9,508 nucleotides of DNA from an uncultured Ruminococcus sp. (GCA_902773155.1 CACYDK010000206.1:1-9508), one strand, 5' to 3'. Positions 1 through 5,526 are shown, numbered from the stretch's first letter. The notes: generated from the letters alone by a model not told the origin. Numbers and translations: made by a program.

Positions 1-8
1 ATTTCTTT

Positions 9-53
9 ATTCGCATTATAATTCGCTTTTAATTCTATATTCGCATTATAATT
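9..53. repeat. AT-rich junction with 15-bp direct repeat
   Basis: The 15-mer ATTCGCATTATAATT occurs exactly at 9-23 and again at 39-53, thirty bases apart, with a further ATTCGC at 21-26. It lies immediately upstream of the point where cotJC similarity begins (about 82), so it belongs to the unrelated sequence that replaced the 5' part of that gene. Its function is unknown. It may be a short intergenic repeat or the end of an inserted segment, cut by the window edge. Confidence 0.55.
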
Positions 54-81
54 ATCGAAAATTCTTGATAGAGGTGCTTCG

Positions 82-528
82 GTAGGGACAGAAGAGCTTG
101 GGCATTTGGAGATGATCGGAGCTATTGTTTATCAGCTCACGAAAGGGCTAAGCGAAGAGGAGATCAAGAAGTCGGGCTTTGAGGATTATTTTGTCGACCA
201 TACTCTGGGTATCTATCCTCAGAGCGCGTCCGGCGTACCGTTTTCGGCCGCGGTTCTCCAGTCCAAGGGAGACGCAATAACCGACCTTCATGAAAATATG
301 GCGGCCGAGCAGAAGGCGAGAACGACTTATGACAATATCCTGCGGTTCTGTGACGATCCCGACGTTAAGGACGCGATAAGGTTTTTAAGACAGCGCGAGG
401 TCGTACACTACCAGCGCTTCGGCGAGAACCTCAGAATCCTCACTGATAAGCTCGATTCAAAGAACTTCTACGCCTTCAACCCCGAGTTTGACAAGAAGTG
501 TTTTAAGAATCAGATGAAAAAGAAATAA
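82..528 (+). pseudogene. cotJC-like manganese catalase / spore coat protein, 5'-truncated copy 1
   Basis: The reading frame is open from 52, after an in-frame TAA at 49-51, but similarity to CotJC/manganese catalase begins only near VGTEELGHLEMIG (about 82). The helix before it, which normally supplies the first glutamate ligand and the dimer-like coat N-terminus, is absent. Retained parts include the E..H pair in TEELGHLE, the AAEQKAR glutamate and the REVVHYQRF glutamate/histidine of the ferritin-like di-manganese site, and an intact C-terminus ending in a lysine run. CotJC of Bacillus is a roughly 190-residue inner spore-coat protein. Here only about 148 residues remain, without a full metal site. 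A start at TTG 106 or ATG 112 is possible but has no good ribosome site. I call it a 3' gene remnant rather than a working catalase. A convergent terminator follows at 543-576. Confidence 0.8.
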
Positions 529-542
529 TTCTAATGCAAAAT

Positions 543-576
543 AAAGACGTACCGTTAAACAAAGCGATACGTCTTT
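543..576. terminator. Bidirectional hairpin between convergent cotJC remnant and lipoprotein gene
   Basis: AAAGACGTA (543-551) pairs exactly with TACGTCTTT (568-576) around a 16-base loop. On the minus strand the stem is followed by ATTTTG. The plus strand has only a short T run. It sits between the converging ends of cotJC copy 1 and the lipoprotein gene, which suits a shared terminator. Confidence 0.65.
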
Positions 577-587
577 ACTCATATTAT

Positions 588-1046
588 TCAGAATTTTATA
601 TCAGAATTACCTACAAAAACAAAGCTGTCGGAATCGTTCTCCTTACTGATTGTTAATTCTCTTATTCCGACAAGTTTAGAATCGGTATGCTCAGTACAAA
701 TTGCAAGCATAAAAATATATGTCGCATTTTTTGTTTTTATCTTTACCTCAACATCCTCAACACTATAATCAATATCATCTTTTTGGTAGCTGCCGGAAAC
801 ATTATTAAATTCAGTATTTATTGATTTGGAGTTATAGAAATTGAACGCTTCTTCAATTTGTCGGTATAAATCTGTTTTCTCATTTATATCCTTTGCGAAA
901 AGACTCTTTACAGATTCAACATTTTGATTATCAAAAGCAACTACAAGTTTTTGAGCTTCTTCCTTCCAACTTAAATTTGAACCCGAAAAATTACATCCTG
1001 TCAATAAGAAAATCATAGCCGCTAATAATGTAACTATTTTTTTCAC
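588..1046 (-). CDS. Small secreted lipoprotein (possibly DUF5104-like), third gene of the toxin-antitoxin operon
   Basis: The predicted protein is 152 residues. It begins with two lysines, a hydrophobic run and the lipobox L-T-G-C with the lipidated cysteine at residue 18, so it should be exported and anchored to the outer face of the membrane. The mature part is acidic and has no catalytic motif I recognise. The phrase VKSLFAKDI and the alternating beta strands near the end resemble NTF2-like lipoproteins of Clostridia (DUF5104 style), which is a recollection rather than a search result. The start is GTG at 1044-1046. It is the only sensible start because an in-frame TAA lies about 21 bases upstream and the next ATG would cut the signal peptide. 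There is no AGGAGG, only a run of five Gs about 8 bases upstream. The gene starts 22 bases after the toxin stop on the same strand, so it is probably co-transcribed. Its link to the toxin is unknown. Confidence 0.75.
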   Translation of the reverse strand: MKKIVTLLAAMIFLLTGCNFSGSNLSWKEEAQKLVVAFDNQNVESVKSLFAKDINEKTDLYRQIEEAFNFYNSKSINTEFNNVSGSYQKDDIDYSVEDVEVKIKTKNATYIFMLAICTEHTDSKLVGIRELTISKENDSDSFVFVGNSDIKF

Positions 1047-1061
1047 AGAACCGTCCCCCAG
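1045..1061. repeat. REP-like half element at lipoprotein start
   Basis: The plus strand reads ACAGAACCGTCCCCCAG, which on the minus strand is CTGGGGGACGGTTCTGT. The GGGGACGGTTCTGT string resembles the arms of dispersed palindromic elements that I recall from many Clostridia near IS200/REP-type transposases. Only one arm is present and no hairpin partner lies nearby. It overlaps the GTG start of the lipoprotein and supplies its only G-rich stretch for ribosome binding. The assignment comes from memory of the motif. Confidence 0.4.
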
Positions 1062-1068
1062 TTTTTAA

Positions 1069-1383
1069 CTACAAAAATTCAAAATAATTACGTCGCCCGT
1101 ATATTATGTGCAAGACATAAACAGTATTAAGCTCTTTATCAACACGATAAATCATAACATAATCGTTCTTGATAACAACCTTTCTATACTCTCTGTCTTT
1201 TGTGCTGATATTTTCGCAGATTTGATACAGAAAAGGATTATCCGCAATTGTGTTATAATAATCATCGAGCTTATTCATGAAGCTGACAGCAGCCTGAGGA
1301 TTAGAAAGCTTATTGACCAAGTAATCAATAATACTTTCAATTTCATAATGCGCGTCTTCCGCTATGATAAGACTATATGCCAT
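1069..1383 (-). CDS. RelE/ParE-family type II toxin
   Basis: This 104-residue protein has the RelE/ParE layout. It opens with an N-terminal strand (AYSLIIAEDA) and a helix (YEIESIIDYLVNKL), followed by the SNPQAAVSF helix. The second half has conserved strands: REYRKVVIKNDYVMIYRVD (about 64-82) and VYVLHIIYGRRNYFEFL (about 88-104). Members are either ribosome-dependent mRNA endonucleases (RelE) or gyrase poisons (ParE). The NP-AA-F helix and YGRRNY ending look more like ParE-type members, but the target cannot be settled from sequence. ATG at 1381-1383 is preceded by AAGGAG at a good distance. The gene overlaps the antitoxin by 11 bases, so translation is probably coupled. The full-length C-terminus suggests an intact toxin. 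Confidence 0.85.
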   Translation of the reverse strand: MAYSLIIAEDAHYEIESIIDYLVNKLSNPQAAVSFMNKLDDYYNTIADNPFLYQICENISTKDREYRKVVIKNDYVMIYRVDKELNTVYVLHIIYGRRNYFEFL

Positions 1384-1633
1384 ATTTACTCCTTATCTCA
1401 TCGAGAGAGGCTATAGCTTCCATCACGGCACCGTTTTCGATCTGTGCTTCGGCTTTGGCAATTTTGCTTTTTACATTCTGTAGGAACATTGTTCTTTCGT
1501 AAACTTCCATACTCATAATAACCATATCACCGTAACCGTTCTTTGTAATGTAAACAGGCTCATCACTATTATGACATAACATTGAAATATCGCCGGTGTT
1601 TTTCAGTTCTTTAATAGGTATAATCTGTGGCAT
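1373..1633 (-). CDS. Phd/YefM-family antitoxin
   Basis: This 86-residue protein has the Phd/YefM DNA-binding N-terminal fold. It opens with IIPIKELKNTGDIS (3-16), followed by a loop, then PVYITKNGYGDMVIMSMEVYER (26-47), the typical 'valid-entry, keep-as-is' strand and helix of this family. The second half (about 50-83) is a charged helical region expected to wrap the toxin. The family represses its own operon and neutralises the cognate toxin. ATG at 1631-1633 has AGGAGA (1641-1646 complement) 7 bases upstream. It is the first gene of the operon, followed with an 11-base overlap by the toxin and then by the lipoprotein. The promoter carries an 11-bp tandem repeat consistent with autoregulation. 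Confidence 0.85.
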   Translation of the reverse strand: MPQIIPIKELKNTGDISMLCHNSDEPVYITKNGYGDMVIMSMEVYERTMFLQNVKSKIAKAEAQIENGAVMEAIASLDEIRSKYGI

Positions 1634-1654
1634 AAAATCATCTCCTTTACGACA

Positions 1655-1683
1655 ATCATACCATAATTATACCATAATTTCAA
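1655..1683 (-). promoter_or_regulatory. Sigma-A promoter with tandem operator for the toxin-antitoxin operon
   Basis: Read on the minus strand, TTGAAA (1678-1683) and TATGAT (1655-1660) are separated by exactly 17 bases, 22 bases before the antitoxin ATG. The sequence ATACCATAATT occurs twice in perfect tandem at 1658-1668 and 1669-1679, filling the spacer and touching both promoter boxes. Two copies one helical turn apart make a plausible antitoxin operator. The binding role is inferred. Confidence 0.7.
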
Positions 1684-1715
1684 CCCTTTATTTTATTTAT
1701 CTTAAATAAAAATAT

Positions 1716-1759
1716 AATCTTTACTTACTGTTTTCAAAACCACGCTATAAGTAAAGATT
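1716..1759. repeat. 12-bp perfect inverted repeat upstream of cotJC copy 2
   Basis: AATCTTTACTTA (1716-1727) is matched by TAAGTAAAGATT (1748-1759) across a 20-base gap. There is no T run, so it is not an obvious terminator. It lies between the antitoxin promoter and the point (about 1797) where cotJC similarity starts, so it could be a recombination scar, a protein-binding site or an end of the inserted cassette. Confidence 0.6.
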
Positions 1760-1796
1760 TCAGCCGATTTTACCTACTGTTTAAGTAACCTTCTCT

Positions 1797-2015
1797 GAGC
1801 AAAAGGCGCGTGTGACATATGACAACATTCTTCGCTTCTGCGACGATCCGGATGTTAAGGACGCGATAAGGTTTTTAAGACAGCGCGAGGTCGTACACTA
1901 CCAGCGCTTTGGCGAGAACCTGCGTATTCTCACCGACAAGCTTGACAGTAAGAACTTCTACGCCTTTAATCCCGAGTTCGACAGAAAGTGCTTTAAAAAC
2001 CAGACGAAGAAATAA
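1797..2015 (+). pseudogene. cotJC-like gene, 3' fragment copy 2
   Basis: Similarity to copy 1 begins abruptly at codons for EQKAR (1797) and continues to the stop. Only the last ~72 codons of the family remain, with the REVVHYQRF metal-ligand helix and the AFNPEFDRKCF tail. Most of the four-helix core is missing, so it cannot be an active catalase. An ATG-like start (ATG at 1819) lacks a ribosome site. Most differences from copy 1 are at third codon positions, except for a stretch of 56 identical bases (1854-1909 versus 364-419). The sequence just past the stop also resembles that after copy 1 (AAATAAT...AATAAAGA, then a terminator), so the two are related as duplicated gene ends. Confidence 0.85.
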
Positions 2016-2039
2016 TCACTAATCAGAAAAATAAAGATC

Positions 2040-2074
2040 GGCTACCCTGTTCAATAACAACGGTAGCCTTTTTT
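2040..2074 (+). terminator. Rho-independent terminator after cotJC copy 2
   Basis: GGCTACC (2040-2046) pairs with GGTAGCC (2062-2068), followed directly by six Ts. It is positioned 25 bases after the copy 2 stop and is a leftover of the original gene's terminator. Confidence 0.85.
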
Positions 2075-2190
2075 ATGTATTATTATGTCAATCGAATCAA
2101 ACTTAAAGGAAAAGTGTGCGGCCGAATTTGTTTGCTAAAAGAAGTATTTATCCCTTGTAACGAGGGAACAGTTACAATCTTAACAAAACG

Positions 2191-2219
2191 CCTCCTATGA
2201 AAATCATAGGAGGTCAGTT
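2191..2219. terminator. Bidirectional terminator at the end of the lipase gene
   Basis: CCTCCTATGA (2191-2200) and TCATAGGAGG (2204-2213) form a perfect 10-bp stem with an AAA loop. A T run follows on the plus strand and CGTTTTG follows on the minus strand. It lies 28 bases past the lipase stop and should end that transcript. Confidence 0.85.
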
Positions 2220-2240
2220 TTTTACGCGGAAGCGTGAATA

Positions 2241-3815
2241 TTATAGCTTTACGGTTTTATTTGCGGACCACTTACTTGTGTAAGTTTTGCCGCTGATCGT
2301 TTTAACAATTCTTACTTTAACTTTGTATGTTTTCTTTTTTGCAAGCTTCTTGAAGGTTATTGATTTTGAATTAGTTTTTGATTTAATCCATTTGCCGTTC
2401 TTTTTAATCGCGAATTCATATGCAGGCTTTTTGCACAGCTTGCACGCTTTAGCTGTAACAGTGATTTTTTTGTTACCTTTTCTTACATTTTTTACAACAG
2501 GCTTATAAGCTTTAAGCTTGTAAGGGAGATTATTTATCTTGACAGTCTGCTCGTCAGACCACTGACCGCTGTATGTAACTCCGTTAATCTCCTTTACAGC
2601 TCTGACTTTTACGGAGTAGCTTTTTCCGTTGAAGAGCATATTAAATTTGGCAGTATCCGAATCAGAAATCAGCGTTAGCCAATTGCCGTCTTTGTTTATT
2701 GAGAATTCGTAATTCGGCTTAGTACAAGAGATACAAGGTTCAGCCTGCGCCTTAACAGCGCCCTCGGCATATTGCTCAACACCTTTGAGTTTGGCGGTAT
2801 CCTTAACAAGCTCAAACGGTGCGATATAGCTGTCAATCTCTTCATCGGTCATCCGGCAGAGCATAAAAGACATATATGTATACCCCATATGCTGTCTGAC
2901 TTCCCCTATGAGAGTATCTACACGCTTGTCGTCATTATCGTAGGATGTATTCCTGAGATACTTGTAGACGCGATCAAATCTTGCTTTCTCAGCGTCAGTG
3001 AGCGAACCGTAGTTGTATTTGATCTTGTCACCTACTTTGTCGAAATTAGCGGGCATTGTGGGCACAGCGTCACTGATATTGATATAATGATGAACATTTT
3101 GATAATCCTCGGTTTTTAGGCCCATAGTATCGTAATTCGGTGTTGCCATCGAATACGTATGAGTCGCGCTTTTCTCCGCAACATCATCACAAAGGCAGGC
3201 GACCAGACTTGACATGGAAGCTCCAAGGCTATGACCGGTCAATAAGAGGATCGTATTATCCTTTGTCGCCCCGTTAATTGACGACTGATACGCCTTAAGA
3301 CTGTTCGCGCAGTTCTGTCCAGCTTCCAAAAAACCGTCCATAACAGATTTGATATCTGTCGAAGTGTCAGCTGCAGTTCTTGTGCCGCGGAATACGGCGC
3401 AAATAATATGCTTAACCTCTCCGTTGACATTCAGCTCGCAATGAGCAAATGTACGCGCGGGCTGACTTACAGCATTTAAGTTCTCTGTACCCGATTCAAA
3501 ATAATCGCTCAGAACGTCCGTAAAGCCCAACGCTTTTAATGCGTACTCAATATTATTTTTGTCGATTTCAATTTCGCTGCTGAGAACCAGACTCGCGATA
3601 GCTAAATCTGAATCAGCGCCCGAGGTTGAGGCGTTTGCAAGGAGATCGTTCCAATCCCACTTTATCATAATCTTGTTATCGGTTTTTCCCGTGTATTCCG
3701 TAACAAACGGAACCGTGACCCATTTGGAGTTTTCCTCGGCTTCGGAAGCGTCGGCGCTGATCAATAACGCGCTGAGGACTACAAGCGCGAGTACAATTGA
3801 GATTATTCTTTTCAT
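2241..3815 (-). CDS. Secreted class 3 (alpha/beta hydrolase) lipase with two fibronectin-like repeats
   Basis: Numbered from ATG 3815, the protein has 524 residues. Residues 1-23 form a signal peptide (MKR, a hydrophobic run, ADA before the likely cut). The class 3 lipase domain spans about 30-340. It carries the nucleophile elbow G-H-S-L-G with Ser196, the likely acid Asp249 in NISDAVP and the likely base His309 in RQHMGY, in the Ser-Asp-His order of the family. It should hydrolyse ester bonds of acylglycerols or similar lipids outside the cell. Two repeats follow (about 360-428 and 457-524), aligned over CxxC, YEF-I-K-G-W, YSVKVRAVK/YKVKVRIVK and SGQWS/TSKWS; they look like fibronectin type III-style modules. 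The second is very lysine rich. No LPXTG or dockerin is present. The start at ATG 3815 is favoured because GAGG (3823-3826) lies 7 bases upstream; an earlier in-frame TTG at 3821 would leave one base of spacing. The gene stands alone, divergent from the AbrB-kinase pair. Confidence 0.85.
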   Translation of the reverse strand: MKRIISIVLALVVLSALLISADASEAEENSKWVTVPFVTEYTGKTDNKIMIKWDWNDLLANASTSGADSDLAIASLVLSSEIEIDKNNIEYALKALGFTDVLSDYFESGTENLNAVSQPARTFAHCELNVNGEVKHIICAVFRGTRTAADTSTDIKSVMDGFLEAGQNCANSLKAYQSSINGATKDNTILLLTGHSLGASMSSLVACLCDDVAEKSATHTYSMATPNYDTMGLKTEDYQNVHHYINISDAVPTMPANFDKVGDKIKYNYGSLTDAEKARFDRVYKYLRNTSYDNDDKRVDTLIGEVRQHMGYTYMSFMLCRMTDEEIDSYIAPFELVKDTAKLKGVEQYAEGAVKAQAEPCISCTKPNYEFSINKDGNWLTLISDSDTAKFNMLFNGKSYSVKVRAVKEINGVTYSGQWSDEQTVKINNLPYKLKAYKPVVKNVRKGNKKITVTAKACKLCKKPAYEFAIKKNGKWIKSKTNSKSITFKKLAKKKTYKVKVRIVKTISGKTYTSKWSANKTVKL

Positions 3816-3822
3816 AATCAAA

Positions 3823-3826
3823 CCTC
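3823..3826 (-). promoter_or_regulatory. Ribosome binding site fixing the lipase start
   Basis: The minus strand reads GAGG, in GTGAGGT, 7 bases before ATG 3813-3815. This rules against the in-frame TTG two codons upstream. Confidence 0.7.
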
Positions 3827-3884
3827 ACATAGTATTATTTCACTTATAAAACCGGACAGTTTTCTCCTTTTTATAACTGATATG

Positions 3885-3890
3885 ATTATA
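3885..3890 (-). promoter_or_regulatory. Candidate -10 box for the lipase gene
   Basis: A perfect TATAAT lies on the minus strand about 70 bases before the lipase ATG. No good -35 sits at 17 bases; TTGATT (3911-3916) is 20 bases away. The leader would contain AAAAAGGAGAAAA, which is not next to a usable start. The promoter may be weak or need an activator. Confidence 0.35.
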
Positions 3891-3960
3891 GTATCATTTT
3901 CTCACAATTAAATCAAACTTTTTTCACATTAGTTTTTATAAAAATCAAAAGTCATATTCA

Positions 3961-4089
3961 CTATCTTTTGTAATTAAATGAACTATAATAATCTTCTTTA
4001 GATTTATCTGTACCACCAAGATTTTCCGTTTCAGGAGCGGATTATGGTTGTATATCATTTAATCTCTCGTAAATCAATTCATCTATCAT
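3961..4089 (-). pseudogene. Possible decayed 3' end of an unknown gene
   Basis: Reading leftward from ATG 4089 gives MIDELIYERLNDIQP, then TAA (4042-4044). The same frame continues for 26 residues with a convincing hydrophilic protein composition (SAPETENLGGT..., KEDYYSSFNYKR) to TAG at 3961-3963. The frame is also open upstream of the ATG to about 4146. One stop inside an otherwise protein-like frame suggests a nonsense-mutated gene tail, or a 15-residue peptide followed by chance sequence. I do not recognise a family. There is no ribosome site, and the region also holds the divergent promoter. Confidence 0.25.
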
Positions 4090-4142
4090 ATTTCTTTTAG
4101 AAATTGAGAGATGAAGAAAAGCGAATAGTTTCCAAACTAATA

Positions 4143-4171
4143 TTGACTATTCGTTACGAATAGCATATAAT
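4143..4171 (+). promoter_or_regulatory. Strong sigma-A promoter with palindromic operator for the AbrB-kinase operon
   Basis: TTGACT (4143-4148) and TATAAT (4166-4171) are 17 bases apart. The spacer is a perfect palindrome, CTATTCG-TTA-CGAATAG (4147-4163), overlapping the end of the -35 box. A further half site CGAATAG lies at 4122-4128. Binding at the palindrome would block polymerase. The AbrB-domain protein encoded next is the natural candidate repressor (inference). Transcription should start near 4178, only about ten bases before the ATG, so the messenger is almost leaderless. Confidence 0.8.
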
Positions 4172-4187
4172 TTAATTGGTGATACTT

Positions 4188-4724
4188 ATGGACAAACGCA
4201 ACACAAAGCTTATTGTAAACAAATCAGGCGGAACTTCCTCTAAGGGGGGAAAAACCTACAGAGTTACAATACCTAATACTTGGGTTGAGCAGTTAGGCTT
4301 AAGCGAAAACAAAAGAGATATAACCGTTGCTTTCGACGGTGATAGGATAATCATTGAGCCTGAGATAAGTATGGAAGAATATACCGGCAGACACAAAGGA
4401 AACAAACTCATAAAGCTGAACTTCTATAACAATGATACCTTATGTTCCTCGATACTTGCCGACTATACTAACAAACAGGTTAAGATTGAGAATCATATCA
4501 ATGACAAATTTCACACAGCATTTGGGGTGAACGGTAATCCTGGCTGGGATGATTATCTTTCATTTTTGGAAGACAGATGCGTTCCGCGTAAGCGTGCCGG
4601 CTTGAGGGAATACCTTGACGCTCTCGGTGTAGACGAGTATGATCCTCTGGAGATTATCAGAAAAACCAAAGGAAGAATGGCGGAGGACAACCAATGGATT
4701 GAGGTGTGCGACTGTGACAGTTAA
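4188..4724 (+). CDS. AbrB/SpoVT-domain antitoxin-like regulator partnered with HipA-like kinase
   Basis: The protein has 178 residues from ATG 4188. Residues about 7-60 look like a swapped-hairpin AbrB/MazE/SpoVT DNA-binding domain: GGTSSKGGKTYRVTIPNTW, LGLSENKRDITVAFDGD, then RIIIEP. The middle (72-112) is a beta-rich stretch, and the end (120-172) is a conserved-looking module with SFLEDRCVPRKRAGLREYL, YDPLEIIRKT and GRMAEDNQWIEV. I recall this same two-part architecture next to HipA-like kinases in other Clostridia, sometimes annotated as hypothetical or excisionase. The likely role is to repress its own promoter through the palindrome at 4147-4163 and to hold the kinase inactive (inference). 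Upstream in-frame TTG 4176 and GTG 4179 are less likely because transcription should begin around 4178. GGTGA (4178-4182) is only a weak ribosome site. The stop overlaps the kinase start by 11 bases. Confidence 0.75.
   Translation: MDKRNTKLIVNKSGGTSSKGGKTYRVTIPNTWVEQLGLSENKRDITVAFDGDRIIIEPEISMEEYTGRHKGNKLIKLNFYNNDTLCSSILADYTNKQVKIENHINDKFHTAFGVNGNPGWDDYLSFLEDRCVPRKRAGLREYLDALGVDEYDPLEIIRKTKGRMAEDNQWIEVCDCDS
4701..4706 (+). promoter_or_regulatory. Ribosome binding site fixing the kinase GTG start
   Basis: GAGGTG lies inside the end of the upstream gene, 7 bases before GTG 4714-4716. It supports a coupled start there rather than the earlier in-frame ATG at 4639. Confidence 0.7.
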
Positions 4725-5526
4725 ACTATATACAGATGATAGAATTGCCGAAACATCATCAAAGGGTAATCAGGAAAAATGGCAGGACAACGGAATATGG
4801 TACAAGGTCGATCAGTTCGGATATGAAGCTTTGACAGAAGCTTTTACGTCAAAGCTATTGGTGTACAGCAACATCGAAAAAGAAACGCCGTTTACATTTG
4901 TGAGATATGATATTCAGAAAGTAAAGGTTCACGGGTTTGAACGAGTAGCCTGTACAAGCAAATCTTTTCTGAAAAACGGTCAAAGTATAATTACTCTGAG
5001 CGGATTATATAAAAAAGCCTACGCTGCTCCCCTAAAGAAAAAACTTGCCGCTTTGACAAGCGACAAGAAAAGAATCATGTATCTTGTTGATTTCACACGA
5101 GAGCTCACGGGGCTTGAGGATTTTGATAAGTATTTATCTCTGCTCTTTGAAATCGATTCGCTCATTCTGAATGATGACCGTCACCTCAACAATATTGCGG
5201 TTATTGAGAATAACGGTAAATTCTCGTATTGCCCGATATTCGATAACGGCGCGGGCTTGCTCTCAAATGTTCAGATTCTGAGAACTGATATTGAGCCTAA
5301 CGGTTTGATGGCTTCTATAAAAGCAAGCCCCTTGGGTATGACTTTTAACCGGGAATTAAGCTCTGTCAGAAATCTTTACGGGAAAGTAATTAAGCTTCCC
5401 AAGTTTGATAGGAATACGCTGTCTGAACTGCTGCATCCTATGCTCGAATACTACCCTCAACGTGACCGAGGTGTAATCTCTGACAGGGTAATTGAGTGTG
5501 TTATTCAAAGACAGAAGTATTTATAA
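4714..5526 (+). CDS. Small HipA/CtkA-like Ser/Thr kinase, putative toxin
   Basis: From GTG 4714 the protein has 270 residues. Visible kinase parts are a Gly-rich-loop equivalent ETSSKGNQEKW (13-23), a lysine in WYKVD (Lys31), a helix glutamate in GYEAL (Glu38), the catalytic loop LNDDRHLNN with Asp155 and Asn160 five residues on, and the metal-binding IFDNG (Asp177). This is the HipA_C/CtkA pattern. At about 270 residues it lacks the N-terminal domain of classical HipA (about 440) and resembles the small HipT and Helicobacter CtkA forms. HipA and HipT phosphorylate aminoacyl-tRNA synthetases and induce dormancy; the target here is unknown. The SSKG serines sit where HipT carries its regulatory autophosphorylated serines. 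The gene overlaps the AbrB-domain gene by 11 bases. The stop is followed by a terminator at 5634-5657. All core catalytic residues seem present, so it is probably active. Confidence 0.8.
   Translation: MTVKLYTDDRIAETSSKGNQEKWQDNGIWYKVDQFGYEALTEAFTSKLLVYSNIEKETPFTFVRYDIQKVKVHGFERVACTSKSFLKNGQSIITLSGLYKKAYAAPLKKKLAALTSDKKRIMYLVDFTRELTGLEDFDKYLSLLFEIDSLILNDDRHLNNIAVIENNGKFSYCPIFDNGAGLLSNVQILRTDIEPNGLMASIKASPLGMTFNRELSSVRNLYGKVIKLPKFDRNTLSELLHPMLEYYPQRDRGVISDRVIECVIQRQKYL

Noticed and set aside
106..528. A complete 140-residue gene starting at TTG 106
   Set aside because: The frame and CotJC similarity extend upstream of 106 to about 82, and there is no ribosome site. It reads as a truncated gene, not a new start.
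1108..1416. Plus-strand open frame of 102 codons opposite the toxin gene
   Set aside because: It is antisense to a well-supported toxin gene, and its product is a low-complexity Ile/Asn-rich sequence with no ribosome site.
2075..2203. 42-codon plus-strand frame (MYYYVNRIKLKGKVCGRICL...)
   Set aside because: Its start lies in the T run of the copy 2 terminator, it has no ribosome site, and it ends inside the next terminator stem.
2772..3119. Plus-strand open frame of 115 codons within the lipase gene
   Set aside because: It is antisense to the lipase catalytic domain, whose motifs are clear; this is a shadow frame.
3830..3900. Riboswitch or structured leader before the lipase
   Set aside because: The leader is short and AT-rich, with no stable stem set or known aptamer pattern seen.
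4639..4713. Upstream ATG start for the kinase gene
   Set aside because: It would overlap the regulator gene by 86 bases and add an unlike N-terminus (MILWRLSEKP). GTG 4714 has GAGGTG at the right distance and starts with a sensible strand.
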